A DNA stretch of 64,000 bases from Larus michahellis. Its lineage: Eukaryota > Chordata > Aves > Charadriiformes > Laridae. The translations under genes and the position numbers were made by a program. Below, piece after piece: positions 30,890 to 43,032 of the stretch; position 1 is the stretch's first letter; each line of letters opens with the position of its first letter. Below the pieces are notes generated by a model that had not been told where the DNA came from, did not search any database, and saw nothing but the letters and a program-made list of their open reading frames with translations. Location: the NCBI RefSeq assembly GCF_964199755.1, contig NC_133911.1, positions 558,001-622,000 of the forward strand, in the 5' to 3' direction.

Positions 30890-33710
30890 CCCTGTGCATC
30901 AAGGTAGGTTCAGGCCAGAACTGGATGAGAAGCAACCTCAAGGAGAAGGGCCTGGGCATTACAAGGGATGCCATACAGGGCAGTGGTGCTAAACATGAAT
31001 ATGGCCTTGTTCATATTGGGCAGCACTGGGAGGAACACTGCTATCCAAACAAGGGGAATTGTTACCCTCCTGGACTCAGCAATGGTGCGTCCATATTTGT
31101 AATAGTGTGTCCTCATGCAGGGCTGTCTGTTCTGGAGGAGTGGGGAAGAACTGGTGTGGGACCATAGGATGTCTGCCAAAATGGGGTTGGGGGCCATGTG
31201 TGGAAATATTGAGAGGTAGGGGCTCCATTAGTCTGGTGAAGTGGAAGCTCAGGGAAGCATAGTAGTAGCTTGAGAAAACTTGACAGTTACTTTCAGAGAT
31301 GATTGCATGTTTTTTGGTAGTGGGAAAGAGCATGAGAAAGGAAAACTGCACAAGAAACTGCAGTTTTGGATGTCCAGATCGATGTGAGGAGGAAGAAATG
31401 TCATTTGGGGCAACAGGTCGCTCTGAGGGAGTCATGGGGTTAGACCATGATTTTGCATTTGAAGGAACAGTCAGTGAAGATGGAGAGATATCAGTAAAGG
31501 TAGGGATATGCCAGGGTAGCAATAAGGTGGGGAAGTGTGTTGGATGACTACAGCCTGCGGGGAAAGAGGTGTGGGCATGGGACAGTGCAGGACAGCCTAT
31601 GGTGGAGATAGCCAAGGGTACTGGTACGGCTGAGAACTGAGGTCTTTATCCCCTTGGCTATGGATGACGTTTCTACCACCAAGCCTATAAGGAGACACAT
31701 GGTCCTCATGGCACTGAGGCCATATTGCCTCCTTGCACCTCCCCGGGGAGGCTGGGAGGTGTCATACCCGACATCCCATGAAGAGCCCTGAGCCATGTGT
31801 GGTGGACAGGATCTCTCTTCTGAGGGGCTGGGGTCAGGGCTTGGCATTTCTCTTGATAAAACACACCAAGGCTTTATTCAGCACCAGAGCCACCAGCATT
31901 TGACTTTTGCCTGCCTACCATTACTGCCTCCAGTCTTCTGCTCTAATGAGTCCATGGGGAGGCTGTGTTGGTAATGGCCCTCAGCGGGGCTCATTAATAC
32001 TCCAAGAAACATCAGCCTTTGCTTCTGACTTTGACTTCTTGAGCACTTTGTGCAATGTCTTATCAGCATTGCAGGTCCCTGGACTTAGCACCAAATACAC
32101 CATGGGGCTCATTACAAGGCAGAAATCCCTCGTGCCTTGTCTCTTCCTATAACTTTCTTCAAGCATTCAAGATTTCTACAGCTAATTGGAAAGCTTTGCA
32201 GGATGTCAGTTAAAGAGGAAGAGTTCAATGAGCTTTTAAGATAAAAGGTTTTTTACTTTTTAAGGTATTTTTTAATTATTTTTTTTTTGTTTACAGAAGA
32301 GAGAGCAGCATTCTCCAATTGACGTTGATCCAGAGGGTCTCCTAAGCAGACGGGGCAGGAAGGAAGAGCAGTCCCTTGAGGCCAGATACTCTATGGACAT
32401 CCTTGCGCCTCACCTCCCCAGCCCCACCATTTCTCTGCATCACTTTTCCTCACATCAGACTTCTCCACTGAAGTCTGCAGCTCGATGTTACAGCTCCTTG
32501 GGACCAATTCCCACTTGTTTTCCTCAGAGAACTGGCTACACAGAGGCACGGGAGGACTTCTCCTTATTCCCAAAAAGCAATAGTTACACATGATGCAGTT
32601 TAATAAGCTTTAAAACATTATCCTCTACTACATACCAAGTCCAAGGTACATCTAATGAGGTCCACCTTCCACAAGGGATATCTGTACAAGAACCATTTTG
32701 GACAGAGAGCTAGGAAGGGATAGATATAAACATATTTAAGGAGCTGATTCAAGAGTTAATTAGACTTTTCAGAGATGGGGCAAGTTTCTAACTCTCTGAA
32801 ACTCAAAGCAGCAGCAAGATAGTTTGGAGATACCTGAATGATCAAAGAGCAAGGGAATGGGGAAATCTGGAGAGCAATGGGAAGGGCGTTTGTCCAGATA
32901 GTCTGCTGAAAATATGCGCTTAGGCATGGTCACTTAATCAGGAGAGGTGGGAACATCTGAAAGGTGAGGGAGATTAAACACACAGTACAGTGACAGAGTA
33001 ATGTCAATGCAAGTAGAGCGGAAGATCAATATATCTTCTCCTATGATTAGTGCACTTCTTGGAAATTCACATTCTGGCATGGTGGGAGAACACTGCCATT
33101 TTATTAAAAGTACTCAGTTGTTTCTACTGATGAAAATGTGCTCCTATTTCTTAAAAAAAAAGTTGAAAATAGTAATTTGTCTTTCCAAGCAGACCTCAGT
33201 TGCCTGGCTATAAACATTCAGTGCTTCTTTTAGAGGCCCCACTGCACCTGTGGTGTTTGCCTGGGACTGGCAGGTATCACAGAGGACCTGTGGGAGACCA
33301 GAGCCCCTTGCGAGCTGCAGGTGGAGGCTGGCCAGTGGGTCCTCACCATGAATACAAGGCATGTATTGAGTAGTCCTGTGTGGGATTCGTTCCCCTAATT
33401 CCCAAAACATACACGTCTAAACTTCAAGTAGGAAAGAAAGTGAAGACATAGAGCAGCAGACTGCAGAGGTAGAAAAACCACATCCCAGGAAAGCCTAGGT
33501 TTTATCCCTACATCTCAGTGCGTATCCAGACAAAGGACTTTTGGGTGCGTAAAGCTGACTGCAATGAGTTTCAAGCATAACACACAGAGGTCTGAAGCAG
33601 TGCCTCCTAGGCTTCAGTTACAGTCAATAGTGAGGAGGAGGAGGAGTTGCCGTGCCTTGCATTAGGCAGCCACATAGAGCACAGGATGATTCATGCCCCA
33701 TAAGCATCAG
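30890..33710. other. No recognised gene; possible degraded repeats
   Basis: A short CR1-like scrap (AACTGGATGAGAAGCAACCTC... near 30918) starts the interval. The longest frame (179 codons, minus, 31076-31615) is Ser/His/Pro-rich with no known motif. At 31870-32250 the minus strand ends with AATAAAG and may be an old transposed sequence. Nothing else is supported. Confidence 0.4.
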
Positions 33711-33715
33711 GAACA

Positions 33716-34500
33716 GGGCCTGAGGTCATAGGTTGGAAGGGACCTCAGGAGGTCTGCAGTCGAACCTGTCAGAAACAGGGTCAGACCTGGTTGTTCAAGG
33801 CTTGATCCAGTTGTAGTTCAAAACCCTCCAGGGACAGAGACTGCATGGCCTCTCTGGGTGACCTGTTTCAAGGCTGGACTGAGTTCATGGAGAAAAAAGG
33901 TTTTTGTTATCTCCAGTCTGAAGCTCTTCTTTATCATCTTATACTCATTGCTTTTTGCCCTCTCAACATGCACCATGGGGGAGAGCCTGGCTCTGTATTC
34001 TCCGTAACCTCCTTGTAGATACTGGCAGGCTGCAATGAAGTCCCCCTTGGCCTTCCCCTCTCCAGACTGGAAAAGCCCAGCTCCTTCAGCCTCTCCTTAA
34101 AGGCCAAGTGCTCCAGCCCCTGCCCATCTTGGGGGCCCTTTGCTAAACCCACTCCAGTTTGCCAACATTTTACCTGTACTGGGGATCTGAAATCTGGATG
34201 CAGTATTTGGCCTAATCCCTTCCCTCAATCTCCTGGCCATGCTCCTGGTCACACAGCCCAGGATACCGTTGGCTTCCCTATCTTCAGGGCACACAGCTGC
34301 CTCCTGTCTAGGTCGCTGACCACCAAGACTACCACAGGGCTGCTCTCCAGCCCAGCAGCCCCCAGCATGTGCCACTGCCAGGGTTAGATCCCTGCAGGTG
34401 CAGAAACTGGCATTTGTCCTTGCTGTATTTCCTGAGGTGCCTGCCAGTACGTGTTCTCATCCTCCTTGAGTCCTCTCACTGAGCATGGAGGCCTGGAGAT
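33716..34500 (-). mobile_element. CR1-type LINE 3' region, reverse orientation
   Basis: The plus strand starts GGTTGGAAGGGACCTCAGGA, a reversed LINE tail, and continues with CCAGACTGGAAAAGCCCAGCT and CCTTCAGCCTCTCCTTAAAG, the reverse complement of the CR1 AAGGAGAGGCTGAAGGAGCTG block. Frames on the minus strand (34152-33934, 34375-34097) give typical CR1 3' peptides such as FKERLKELGFSSLERGR. Divergence is higher than in the other CR1 copies. Confidence 0.75.
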
Positions 34501-35707
34501 CTTTTCAATAAAGACTAAGGTAAATTGAGTGCCTCAGCCCGACTCGTGTCTGCTGTTATTAAATCACCCTTCCCATTCAGCAGCAGCCCTGCATTTTCCT
34601 TGTTCAGCCTTGTTCTCTAATGAGCTGTCAAACCTCTTTATTTTTCTCTTGACATTCCTTGCAACCAACTCCAGGTGAGCTTTGCCTTTCCCAGAATCAT
34701 ACCTGCACAATGAAGGCAATGCACATGAATTCCTTGTTTGTATCTGTCTTTGCTGTCACCCTCTGGATGCTGCTTTGTGGCCCTGTCATCACCCTGTCCC
34801 TTGGATGGCCAGGCAATGGAGCTGCAAATATCATTCCAGACCAGCCTCCTTTCTCCTGTGCCTGCGTGTCTCGGCTCCTTTTCATGAGCCCTGGCTCTGC
34901 ACCACAAACCCCCTGGTGTGAGAATTCACCCTGCATGGTCACATAGCTCAGCTAACTTTGGTGTTGTCCTCTCCCAGGCACTTTCCATCCTGGCCTGTCC
35001 ACTTCTCAGCTCACCAGCAAAAGACCTGTCTGCCCCGAGCTGGTGCATGCAGAAGTAGGTTTCTCCTTGTCATTTATTCCCTGCTGGAAGCATAAGGTTG
35101 CTCCTCTGCTCTTCTCCAGGGACATCCCTCCCCCAGAGAACCTTTCCCCATGGGAAAGCATCTGTGCTGACCCGGCCAGTCACTCCTGCCCCTTCCCTGT
35201 GCAACTTGCAGAACCCCGAGCTGGTGGTGCTGGTCTGTAGAGTGAGCAGGCTGTGGTGCCCAAAACCCCCAGGGAGAGAGCCTCAGGCAGATCCCTTCTG
35301 ATTATTCACCATCTCCAGGGGGAGCGGTCACCCACATGTGAAAGCTCAGCCCAGGCCTTTTTCCCCAACACATCACACCATGCCCTCCTCCCCTGAGCCC
35401 ATGGAGAACCCAAGGACAGCAGCACGGCCTTGTTAGGGGCAACATCTTCAGCCTGTTCTTCATCTTTGGAAGAAGAGTCCAATCTCCCAACACTGGCACT
35501 GAGGAAATCCCCTTTTATTACAGAGATGCAACACAGGAGACCAGCTGTACCATCATGCCAGAGACACATACAAAGGCCTCTGAGTCAGACAGACTGGGTT
35601 CATGTCTCTGAAGAACGGGACAGGATGCAGACATTCCTGGACAAACATGATGATCACAAACGAAATGGCCAAAGCAGAGGAGGTTCCCAAGATGAAACAT
35701 GGCCTTC
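34500..35707. other. No recognised gene
   Basis: This sequence lies between the reversed CR1 and the olfactory receptor pseudogene. Only short overlapping frames are present. It may contain receptor 3' flanking sequence. Confidence 0.4.
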
Positions 35708-36637
35708 TTATTGCTGCTGAAAAACAAGTGGTTGAATCAGCCTCTTCAGTGTGTCTTTTAGCTCCTTGTTCCTAATGCTGTAGATAAGGGGGTTCAGTGC
35801 TGGGGGCACCACCAAGTACATAACTGCCACCACCAGATCCAGAACTGGTAAGGACGTGGAAGGGGGCTTTAGGTAAGTGAACATGCCAGTGATGACAACC
35901 AGGAAAACCACAGCCAGGTGAGGGAGGCACGTGGAAAAGCCTTTGTGCCATCCCTGCTCAGAGGGGAGCCTCAACACGGCTCTGAAGATCTGTGCATAGG
36001 AGAAAAGAATGAAAAAAACCCACTCAAAAGCAAGAGAGACACTAACCACAAGAAGCCAGACTTCCCTGAGAGAGAAGCTCAAGCAGGAGAGCTTGAGGCT
36101 CTGGGGGATTTCACAGAAGAACTGGTCCATGACATTGACTTGTCAGGGTGGTAGTGAAAATGTATTGTCAGTGTGCAGCATGGCATAGAGAAAGCCACTG
36201 CCCCAGGCAGCTGTTGCCGTGTTGACACAATCTCTGCTGCCTAGGAGTGACCCCATCTGCAGGGGTTTGCAGATGACAATGTAGCCGTCGTAGGCCATGA
36301 TGGTCAGAAGAAAATATTCTCGTTCAATCAAGAAGAGAAAGACCTGGGCAGCACATCTGTAGTAGGAAATGTGCCTGGTGTCCCAGACGGAATTGGCCAT
36401 GGATTTGGGGAGAGAGGTGGAGACGGAGCCCAGGTGAAGGAGAGAGAGGATGAGGAGGAAGAAGTGTATGGGGGTGTGGAGGTGGTGGTCGCAGGCGATG
36501 GTGGTGATGATGAGGCCATTGCCCAGGAGGGCGGACAGGTAGATGCACAGGAAGAGCCTGAAGAGCAAGAGCTGCAGCTCCTGCATGTCTGCAAATGCCA
36601 GGAGGAGGAACTCAGTGATGGAGCTGCCATTGGACAT
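35708..36637 (-). pseudogene. Olfactory receptor pseudogene (family 14-like), one nonsense codon
   Basis: A receptor of the bird-expanded gamma-c (family 14-like) type, 310 codons from MSNGSSITEFLLLAFAD to the stop. Only one break is seen: TGA at 36143-36145 within FSLPP-stop-QVNVMDQFF, where a conserved extracellular-loop Cys (TGC/TGT) is expected. Downstream the same frame continues with FFCEIPQSLKLSC, KGFSTCLPHLAVV and NPLIYSIRNKELKDTLK. Other damage: the DRY core of MAYDRYVAIC has become MAYDGYIVIC, the MYFFLL motif is IHFFLL, and one or two residues are missing before EYFLLTIMAYD. Because the frame is otherwise preserved, the inactivation is probably fairly recent or polymorphic. The N-terminal NGS site is present. 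Confidence 0.9.
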
Positions 36638-36639
36638 TT

Positions 36640-39000
36640 ACTGCCTCTGAGCATGGGGCATTGTTCAAGCAGGAAAAGACAGTGAGGAGTTAGGGGAGAC
36701 TTAACTGAGCAAAATTAGAGGAATGTCTCATGAATCCTCCCGCTGCTACACTCACTCCCTTTTTCTTTTCTAGAAGACCTTCCTTCATCTCTGGAGCTCT
36801 GGATTGTGCTGGCTGAGTGTGCCCTGAGGAGCAGAGCATTTGTGGACTGCCTGCCCAGAAGTAGCTCCAGACAGCTCTGCAGTAGTGGGTTCACGGGAAT
36901 GCTAGGGGCAGGTGTCAGGCCTTAGACGGTGGGGAGATCACACTCATGCTTCTCTGAAAGCCAGCAGGCAGTGCTGAGAAGAGAGGGATCAACTACAGAC
37001 CGTTAAATGTCTCACCTCTTCTCAAGGTCTCTGCACCCCACTTAGAAGCCAAGGACACATGTGGCTCATTTCACCAAGCCAACAGGATTTCTTTGGTCGT
37101 AGAATCTCTTGCACTTCCCCATGGGGCTTTCAGATAACACAAAGGTCCTATGGGGCAGATTTGCATCCTGAAGGGCATCTCACAGCTTGAAAGGACACCT
37201 TAAGGAGATAGCCAAGTGTCCTGATGATGGTATCTCATTAAGAGATGACATCAACATTGCTGGGCAGCTGCTCTTAGCCTCTGTGCTCTTCAGAAGGAAA
37301 TAGGCAAGATGCTGGAGAGCTGTACTACAGCTCTGCTGGAGCTCTGGCTGCAGAGGAGGTGGTTCATGCTTTGGACCCCACAGCCCTGAGGGCACTGGCT
37401 TTGCTCGTTGGGAAAGAGGCAAGGGGTCTTGCTCAGGGGAAGGAGTCTGCATTGGAAGACATGATATGGAATTTTCTGAATTGTCCCTCCCACAACTTTT
37501 CTGGTTTTAGTTTCCTCTTGTTCCCTGATCTTATCCCTGCTGCCTGGAAGTTTTTCTCCTTGGAGATGTTTCCCTGTCCCATGCCTTTGCCCTGTCAGTG
37601 CCCACAGCCCCGATCCCTGCCTCTCTGCACTCATCTTTGCTCTACAGAAACCTGCCCATTTGCAGGTTTCTGGCTGGGCGCATGTTCATGCTTGGAGGTG
37701 GAAAAGGACAATCAGAACAACCCTGAAGGGCCCAGCAAAGGTGATGCTAGTGCTATCTACATGCATAGGAGAGGATGAAGGCACTTCAGGAGGCTCCTAA
37801 CAGATCTATTGACCATTCAAATTTACGGTCCAGGATTCTCAGTGACTTGTGCAAAATTGAGAGCTTCTTTTCCATTTCTTCCTCTCCTTCCACCTCTCAA
37901 CAGCAAGAAACTAACAAAATCACAGAGACTGCAAAACTCTTTATGGTAAGCCCTGCATTGACCTTCCTCTTGAAAAGTCCCCCAGGAAATGTCCTGGGAG
38001 TGATGTGGAGCTGTGAGCAGCCCTGACCCATGCAGCACACTGTCAAGAGCAGAAGGACCCTGTCCTGCCAAGGGTCATTCCATTCACCCACAGCTTTTCT
38101 CTGCAGTTCTGTGGGGAGCTTTCTGGGCACGCTGAGTGCTGACCCCGGCAGGCGGCAGAGTCTCCGCCCAGCACACAGCCCCCTGGGGTGTAGAGACTCT
38201 GCTCTGAAGGACAGTACTGGGTACCCCTGGTGCACCCTTCACTGCACGTCCCTGCAGCCAACCCCCAGAAAAGGGAGCTGTGATGCCCTGTCCTTCTGAG
38301 GGTGCATCAGGGAAGTGCCGCTCTGGAGCACATCTTCCTCCTCTACTGTAGGGAAACTGTGAAAGCCCTCTTGGCAGATTCTGTGGAATGTGCCAGCTTT
38401 AGGAGATCCCTTCAGAAACTGTAGCTTCGTTGCCCTGCACCCACAGACTTACCACAGACTTCACAGCTGTGAAGATTTCTCACCCAATGAGCTCTCAAGA
38501 TCCTCCAATCTACACTGCCTTTAACACCTTTCTGCATTGCTCATAACCCTTTGGTGCCTGCAGGCGGTGCCCTCAGCCCTGATGTGCTTCGCAGAGGAGC
38601 TGCTCCTGGGCAGAGCTGTCTCTCTGAAGCACTGCCTGGTTGCAACGAGCTCCCTTCATCCCAGGAGCCCAGCCCAGCTCAGGAGCAGAGGACTAGCACA
38701 AGGTGCCACTTTCTCTTCTCCCTCTGGGCTTCTCCAGGCGTCCTTGGGGCTCCAGGGGAACTTACCTTGAACCAGGCTGAAGTCATCACTGATGCTCCTT
38801 CCCCCTCCTGGGGAGAGATGCTTAGTTCCGCAGCAGGTGTGAGAAAAAATTTTTATTTAAACTTTTATGTTGTGGAAGAAAACCAGGAAGGTTACAAGGA
38901 GAAATTTATTCAAATTGAAGTGATTCAACTGAGTAAATTGAGGCATCTCATTCTGGGTTTGTAGTTCCATGCCTGCCACAAACCTTTCATCTCGACATAA
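36640..39000. other. No recognised gene
   Basis: This is sequence upstream of the receptor pseudogene (on its strand). Moderate G+C produces overlapping frames up to 139 codons (37359-37778), none with a motif I know. It may contain noncoding 5' exons of olfactory receptors, but I see no evidence for this. Confidence 0.35.
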
Positions 39001-39420
39001 GATGAAGAACGACTGAGGGAGCTGGGGTTGTTTAGCCTGGAGAAGAGGAGGCTGAGGGGAGACCTTATCACCCTCTACAACTACCTGAAAGGAGGTTGTA
39101 GAGAGATGGGGGCTGACCTCTTCTCCCTGGTGACAAGTGATAGGACGAGGGGAAACGGGTTCAAGTTACGTCAGGGGAGGTTTAGATTAGATATTAGGAG
39201 ACATTTTTTCACTGAAAGGGTTATTAAACATTGGAATAGGCTGCCCAGGGAGGTGGTGGATTCACCATCTCTGGAGGTGTTTAAAAAAAGGGTAGATGGG
39301 GCACTGAGGGACATGGTTTAGAAGTGGCTCTTGTCAGGGTAGGCTAAAGGTTGGACTTGATGATCTTAAAGGTCCCTTCCAACCTCAACGATTCTATGAT
39401 TCTATGATTCTATGATTCTA
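39001..39420 (+). mobile_element. CR1 LINE 3' fragment
   Basis: Starts near GAACGACTGAGGGAGCTGGG, the usual CR1 3' part, with peptide [20 protein letters not shown], and ends in an (ATTCTATG)n tail. It is nearly identical over about 285 bases to the copy at 41341-41626. Confidence 0.92.
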
Positions 39421-39612
39421 TAAGACATTTTTTAGAGTGAGAACAATCATTCAGCAGAACAACCTCCCCAGCATCATGGTCCAGTCCCCATCACTGGAGG
39501 TTTTCAAGATGTGACTGGACAGGGTGCTAGGGTCCGTTTCCTATGAAAGTTTGGACCAGATGATCTTTCAAGGTCCATTCCAAGCCCAGGGGCTGTTCTA
39601 TGATTCTGTCAT
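39421..39612 (+). mobile_element. Second, older CR1 LINE 3' fragment
   Basis: Immediately after the previous tail comes a more diverged CR1 end (CCCCATCACTGGAGGTTTTC, then GGTCCATTCCAAGCCC), ending TTCTATGATTCTGTCATTCG. The younger copy may have inserted into this one. Confidence 0.75.
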
Positions 39613-39884
39613 TCGTGCTGAAATGGCAGCAGATGCCCAACATAATTGGCAATGGAATGTGTTCCTATTCATTATGTTCATGGCAGCCTCTTGAAGTATT
39701 CAGCTGACCAAACGGAGCTATGTGCCATAGGGAGAGCTCAGTTGCTCTCCTTATATTCTCCATCAGCTATATTTTCTAGAACTCCATTGACTGTGATGGC
39801 ACTTGTCTCATGGACATCCCTACAATGCCGAAACTAATTCATGGCAGCTACATAATTTTATGTACAGGAAATTAGGAAAAAATT

Positions 39885-40262
39885 CCTGCAGGGATGAACA
39901 GGGATGGCCTGTCAAAACATAATAAGGAAGCATACAGAGGGTGGAAGCAGGGACAGGTAACCTGTGAGGAATAGAGAGACGTTGGCCAAGCATGCAGAGA
40001 CATGCAGAGGGGTGGGAAAGCCAGAGCCTAAGTAGAATTCAATCTGTCCAGGGACGTCAGAGGCACTAAGATGGCTTCTGTAAGAACATGGTTGATAAAA
40101 GGAATGTTAGAGAAAATGTGGGCTTGCTGCTGGATGAGGCAGGGGACCCTGTGACGCAGGATTTAGGAAAGGCTGAGGTACTGAATGCCTTCTTCACCTC
40201 AGCCCTGACCAGCAAGACCAACTTTCAGGGATCCAAAAGATCAGGGGAAAAGGCTGGAACTT
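39885..40262 (+). mobile_element. CR1 LINE internal (ORF2) fragment
   Basis: The segment with AGGAATGTTAGAGAAAATGT and CTGAATGCCTTCTTCACCTC corresponds to the part of CR1 ORF2 seen at about 29110-29230. It has no 3' end and stops where the ERVL-like provirus sequence starts. Confidence 0.8.
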
Positions 40263-41340
40263 TACCCTTGAACCTCCAGCCCAGCACTGGCCATCGGGGC
40301 ACCAGGAGGAGCTGTGCTCGGGTACCAATTACCTCTGAAGCAGCTCCAACTCCTTCACGTGCTGCCAGAATTTCTTTCTCAGCTGGGGCAAGGTTGGCCT
40401 CAGAGCCTTTGTATCCTCGACCTCAGAATCCTAGGGGTCGACCTCGACTCTCCCCTGGTGCCTTCTGCCAGAGGCTCCAGGTAGGTCCATTGTCCCCGGC
40501 TGCAGTGGAGAGCGCATTTTTAATGGACCAAACTGTTCGGGCTTGTCCAAGGGCTACTGCATGTACAATCTCTTGTTTAATTTGTTCAAAGGCTTGTTGT
40601 TGTTTTGGGCCCCATATAAAATCATTCTTTCGATTCACTTGATATAGAGGTTTCACAATCTGCCTATAACCTGGAATATGCATTCTCCAGAAACCCACAA
40701 TGCCTAAAAAGGCTTATTTTTCCTTTTTGTTAGTAGGTGGGGTCATAACTGTTATTTTGTTAATCACGTCCATTGGGATCTGGTGACGCCCATCTTACTT
40801 CTTAATTCCCAAGATCTCTAGTGCAGGTCCCTTGAACTTACCTCTTTTTACAGCAAAACCTGCTTTCAGAAGAATTTTGGTTATTTTCTTACCTTTCTTT
40901 AAAACAGCAACTGCTGTGTTACCCCACACAATGATGTCTTGTAGGTGTTCCAGAGCTTCGCCCTTCTCCAGTGCAGTCTGGATTGGTCCATGGCAACTAG
41001 CAGGGCTGTGTTTCCAACCCTGAGACAGTCGATTCCAGGTGTACTGGATGCCTCTCCAGGTGAAAGCAAACTGTGGCCTGCACTCTGCTGCTAAAAGAAT
41101 AGAGAAAAATGCATTAGCAGTGTCAATGACTCCAGTTCATGTTGCACTTCCAGCAGGTCTGGCACAGCAGCACTCAGTGGTGGTGTGGCTTCCTTCAGGC
41201 CATGGTAGTCTACTGTTAATCTCCCGTCTCCGTCAGACTTCCACACTGGCCATGTTGGGCTGTTAAAGGGTGAGCGAGTCTTGCTGAGCACTCCTTGGGT
41301 CTCCATCTGATGAACCAGGTTCTGGATGGGAATCAGGGAG

Positions 41341-41626
41341 TGACAAGTGATAGGACGAGAGGAAACGGGTTCAAGTTACGTCAGGGGAGGTTTAGATTGG
41401 ATATTAGGAAACATTTTTTCACTGAAATTGTTATTAAACATTGGAATAGGTTGCCCAGGGAGGTGGTGGATTCACCATCCCTGGAGGTGTTTAAAAAAAG
41501 GGTAGATGGGGCACTTAGGGACATGGTTTAGAAGTGGCTTTTGTCAGGGTAGGTTAAAGGTTGGACTCGATGATCTTAAAGGTCCCTTCCAACCTCAGCA
41601 ATTCTATGATTCTATGATTCTATGAG
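41341..41626 (+). mobile_element. CR1 LINE 3' fragment inserted in ERVL pol
   Basis: Begins abruptly at TGACAAGTGATAGGACGAG, runs through GAGGTTTAGATTGGATATTA and ends (ATTCTATG)n. On either side the minus-strand ERV sequence resumes (RT start at 41306, protease at 41647), so it landed after the provirus. Confidence 0.9.
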
Positions 41627-43032
41627 TCTTGGTTGGTGCCATTGTGTCATTGATGCATGGTGGCAGTAGCAATTGGCACCTGCTCTTCTTTAACCTTCGG
41701 CAGTTCCATGACAGGAGAGTCATCTGAAAGACTGGGTAAAGTAGACAGCTGTGTAATGTCCTCAGTCTCTACAGCTGCTATACCAAAAACCCACCAATAC
41801 CGTTTCAGGTCTTTGAAATACCCTCTCTTGAGGCAGTCTATGCCAAGGTTGCACGGAGCAACTGGGCCAGTCACAATGGGATGCGGCTCCCGTTTATTCC
41901 CAGTTAGGCTCACTTTGGCCTCCAAAATAGTCAGTTCTTGAGACTCCCCTGTCCCACCAGAAATAGTGACAGATTCTGCCCCTTCGTGATTTGATGGCAA
42001 TAGGGTACATTGTCCACCAGTGTCCACCAGCTCTTAATACTTTTGTGGCTCTAACATGCCAGGCCAACAAATTCACACAGTCCAATAAATTTTGTTGTCC
42101 CTCTCCTCCTCCTGGCTGGAGGCAGGGCCCCTCTAATATTGAGCATGGCACCCACGATTAGTAGATGAGTTACTACCTCGACCGGAGAATTGCTCACTGT
42201 AGACCACAGCAACCATCCTCCTGGTAGAATTATTTCTTCTGTCTGTTTTATCTTGCAACTCATGCTGCAACTCAGCCTGTAGGGCTGAGGTAGATCGTCC
42301 ATTCTACTTCCTTATGTCCTCTCCATAGTCACAGAGGCAAAATCACAAGATATTTCATAGCACGTTCTGTTTCTCTTGAGCTGGTCTCATAGGAGAGTGT
42401 CTTCTAACAGCTGTGACGTGGGTCCATGCAGGGGAACAATGGGATCTTTCCTCAGTCATGGTCAGATTATCAACGATTTATCAAACAGTTTCTTATTTGT
42501 CTTAGCCATTTTCTCAATCATTGTCTTGTTTTGCTCAGTGACTTTCTTGGTCATTTAAATTGGATTTCTCAGATATTTTCTTGGTTTTCTCAGCCAGTTT
42601 TTCCACGGCTACCACAGTGAGGGGAAAAAGAGAGACTGTCTTCATACTGTTGTACTCTGTTAGCCACTTCATTTACAGTTGGTGTGTTGGCATCAGATCC
42701 TCCTAGACCATTGCTAACAATGTGTGGGAATAAATTGATGGTGCATTCTGCACAAACTTCTACAATATTGGTCATTTGTATGGCATTTCATCAGGGTCTA
42801 CATTCATGCGCCAATGACCACAAATCACCTCTCACACAGCCACATCTCTCAGGTACTTAATACCTTTCTCCATGGTGGTCCATTTTTTTGGGCAGCATTC
42901 AATATCACCCTTAAAGAGGTACCTGCCCTTTACAACTGACACCAGTAGCCTCCAGAGACTGAGACTCTTTGACCTTCTCCCAATCACTTTATCGATACCT
43001 CTGTCTCTGGCCAGGTTTCTCTACTGCCTAGC

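Noticed and set aside
31076-31615. 179-codon minus-strand frame
   Set aside because: Ser/His/Pro-rich translation without a recognisable domain, next to degraded LINE sequence; most likely chance.
36324-36685. His/Pro-rich and Glu/Gly-rich frames over the receptor pseudogene
   Set aside because: They are shadow frames of the receptor on the same and the opposite strand.
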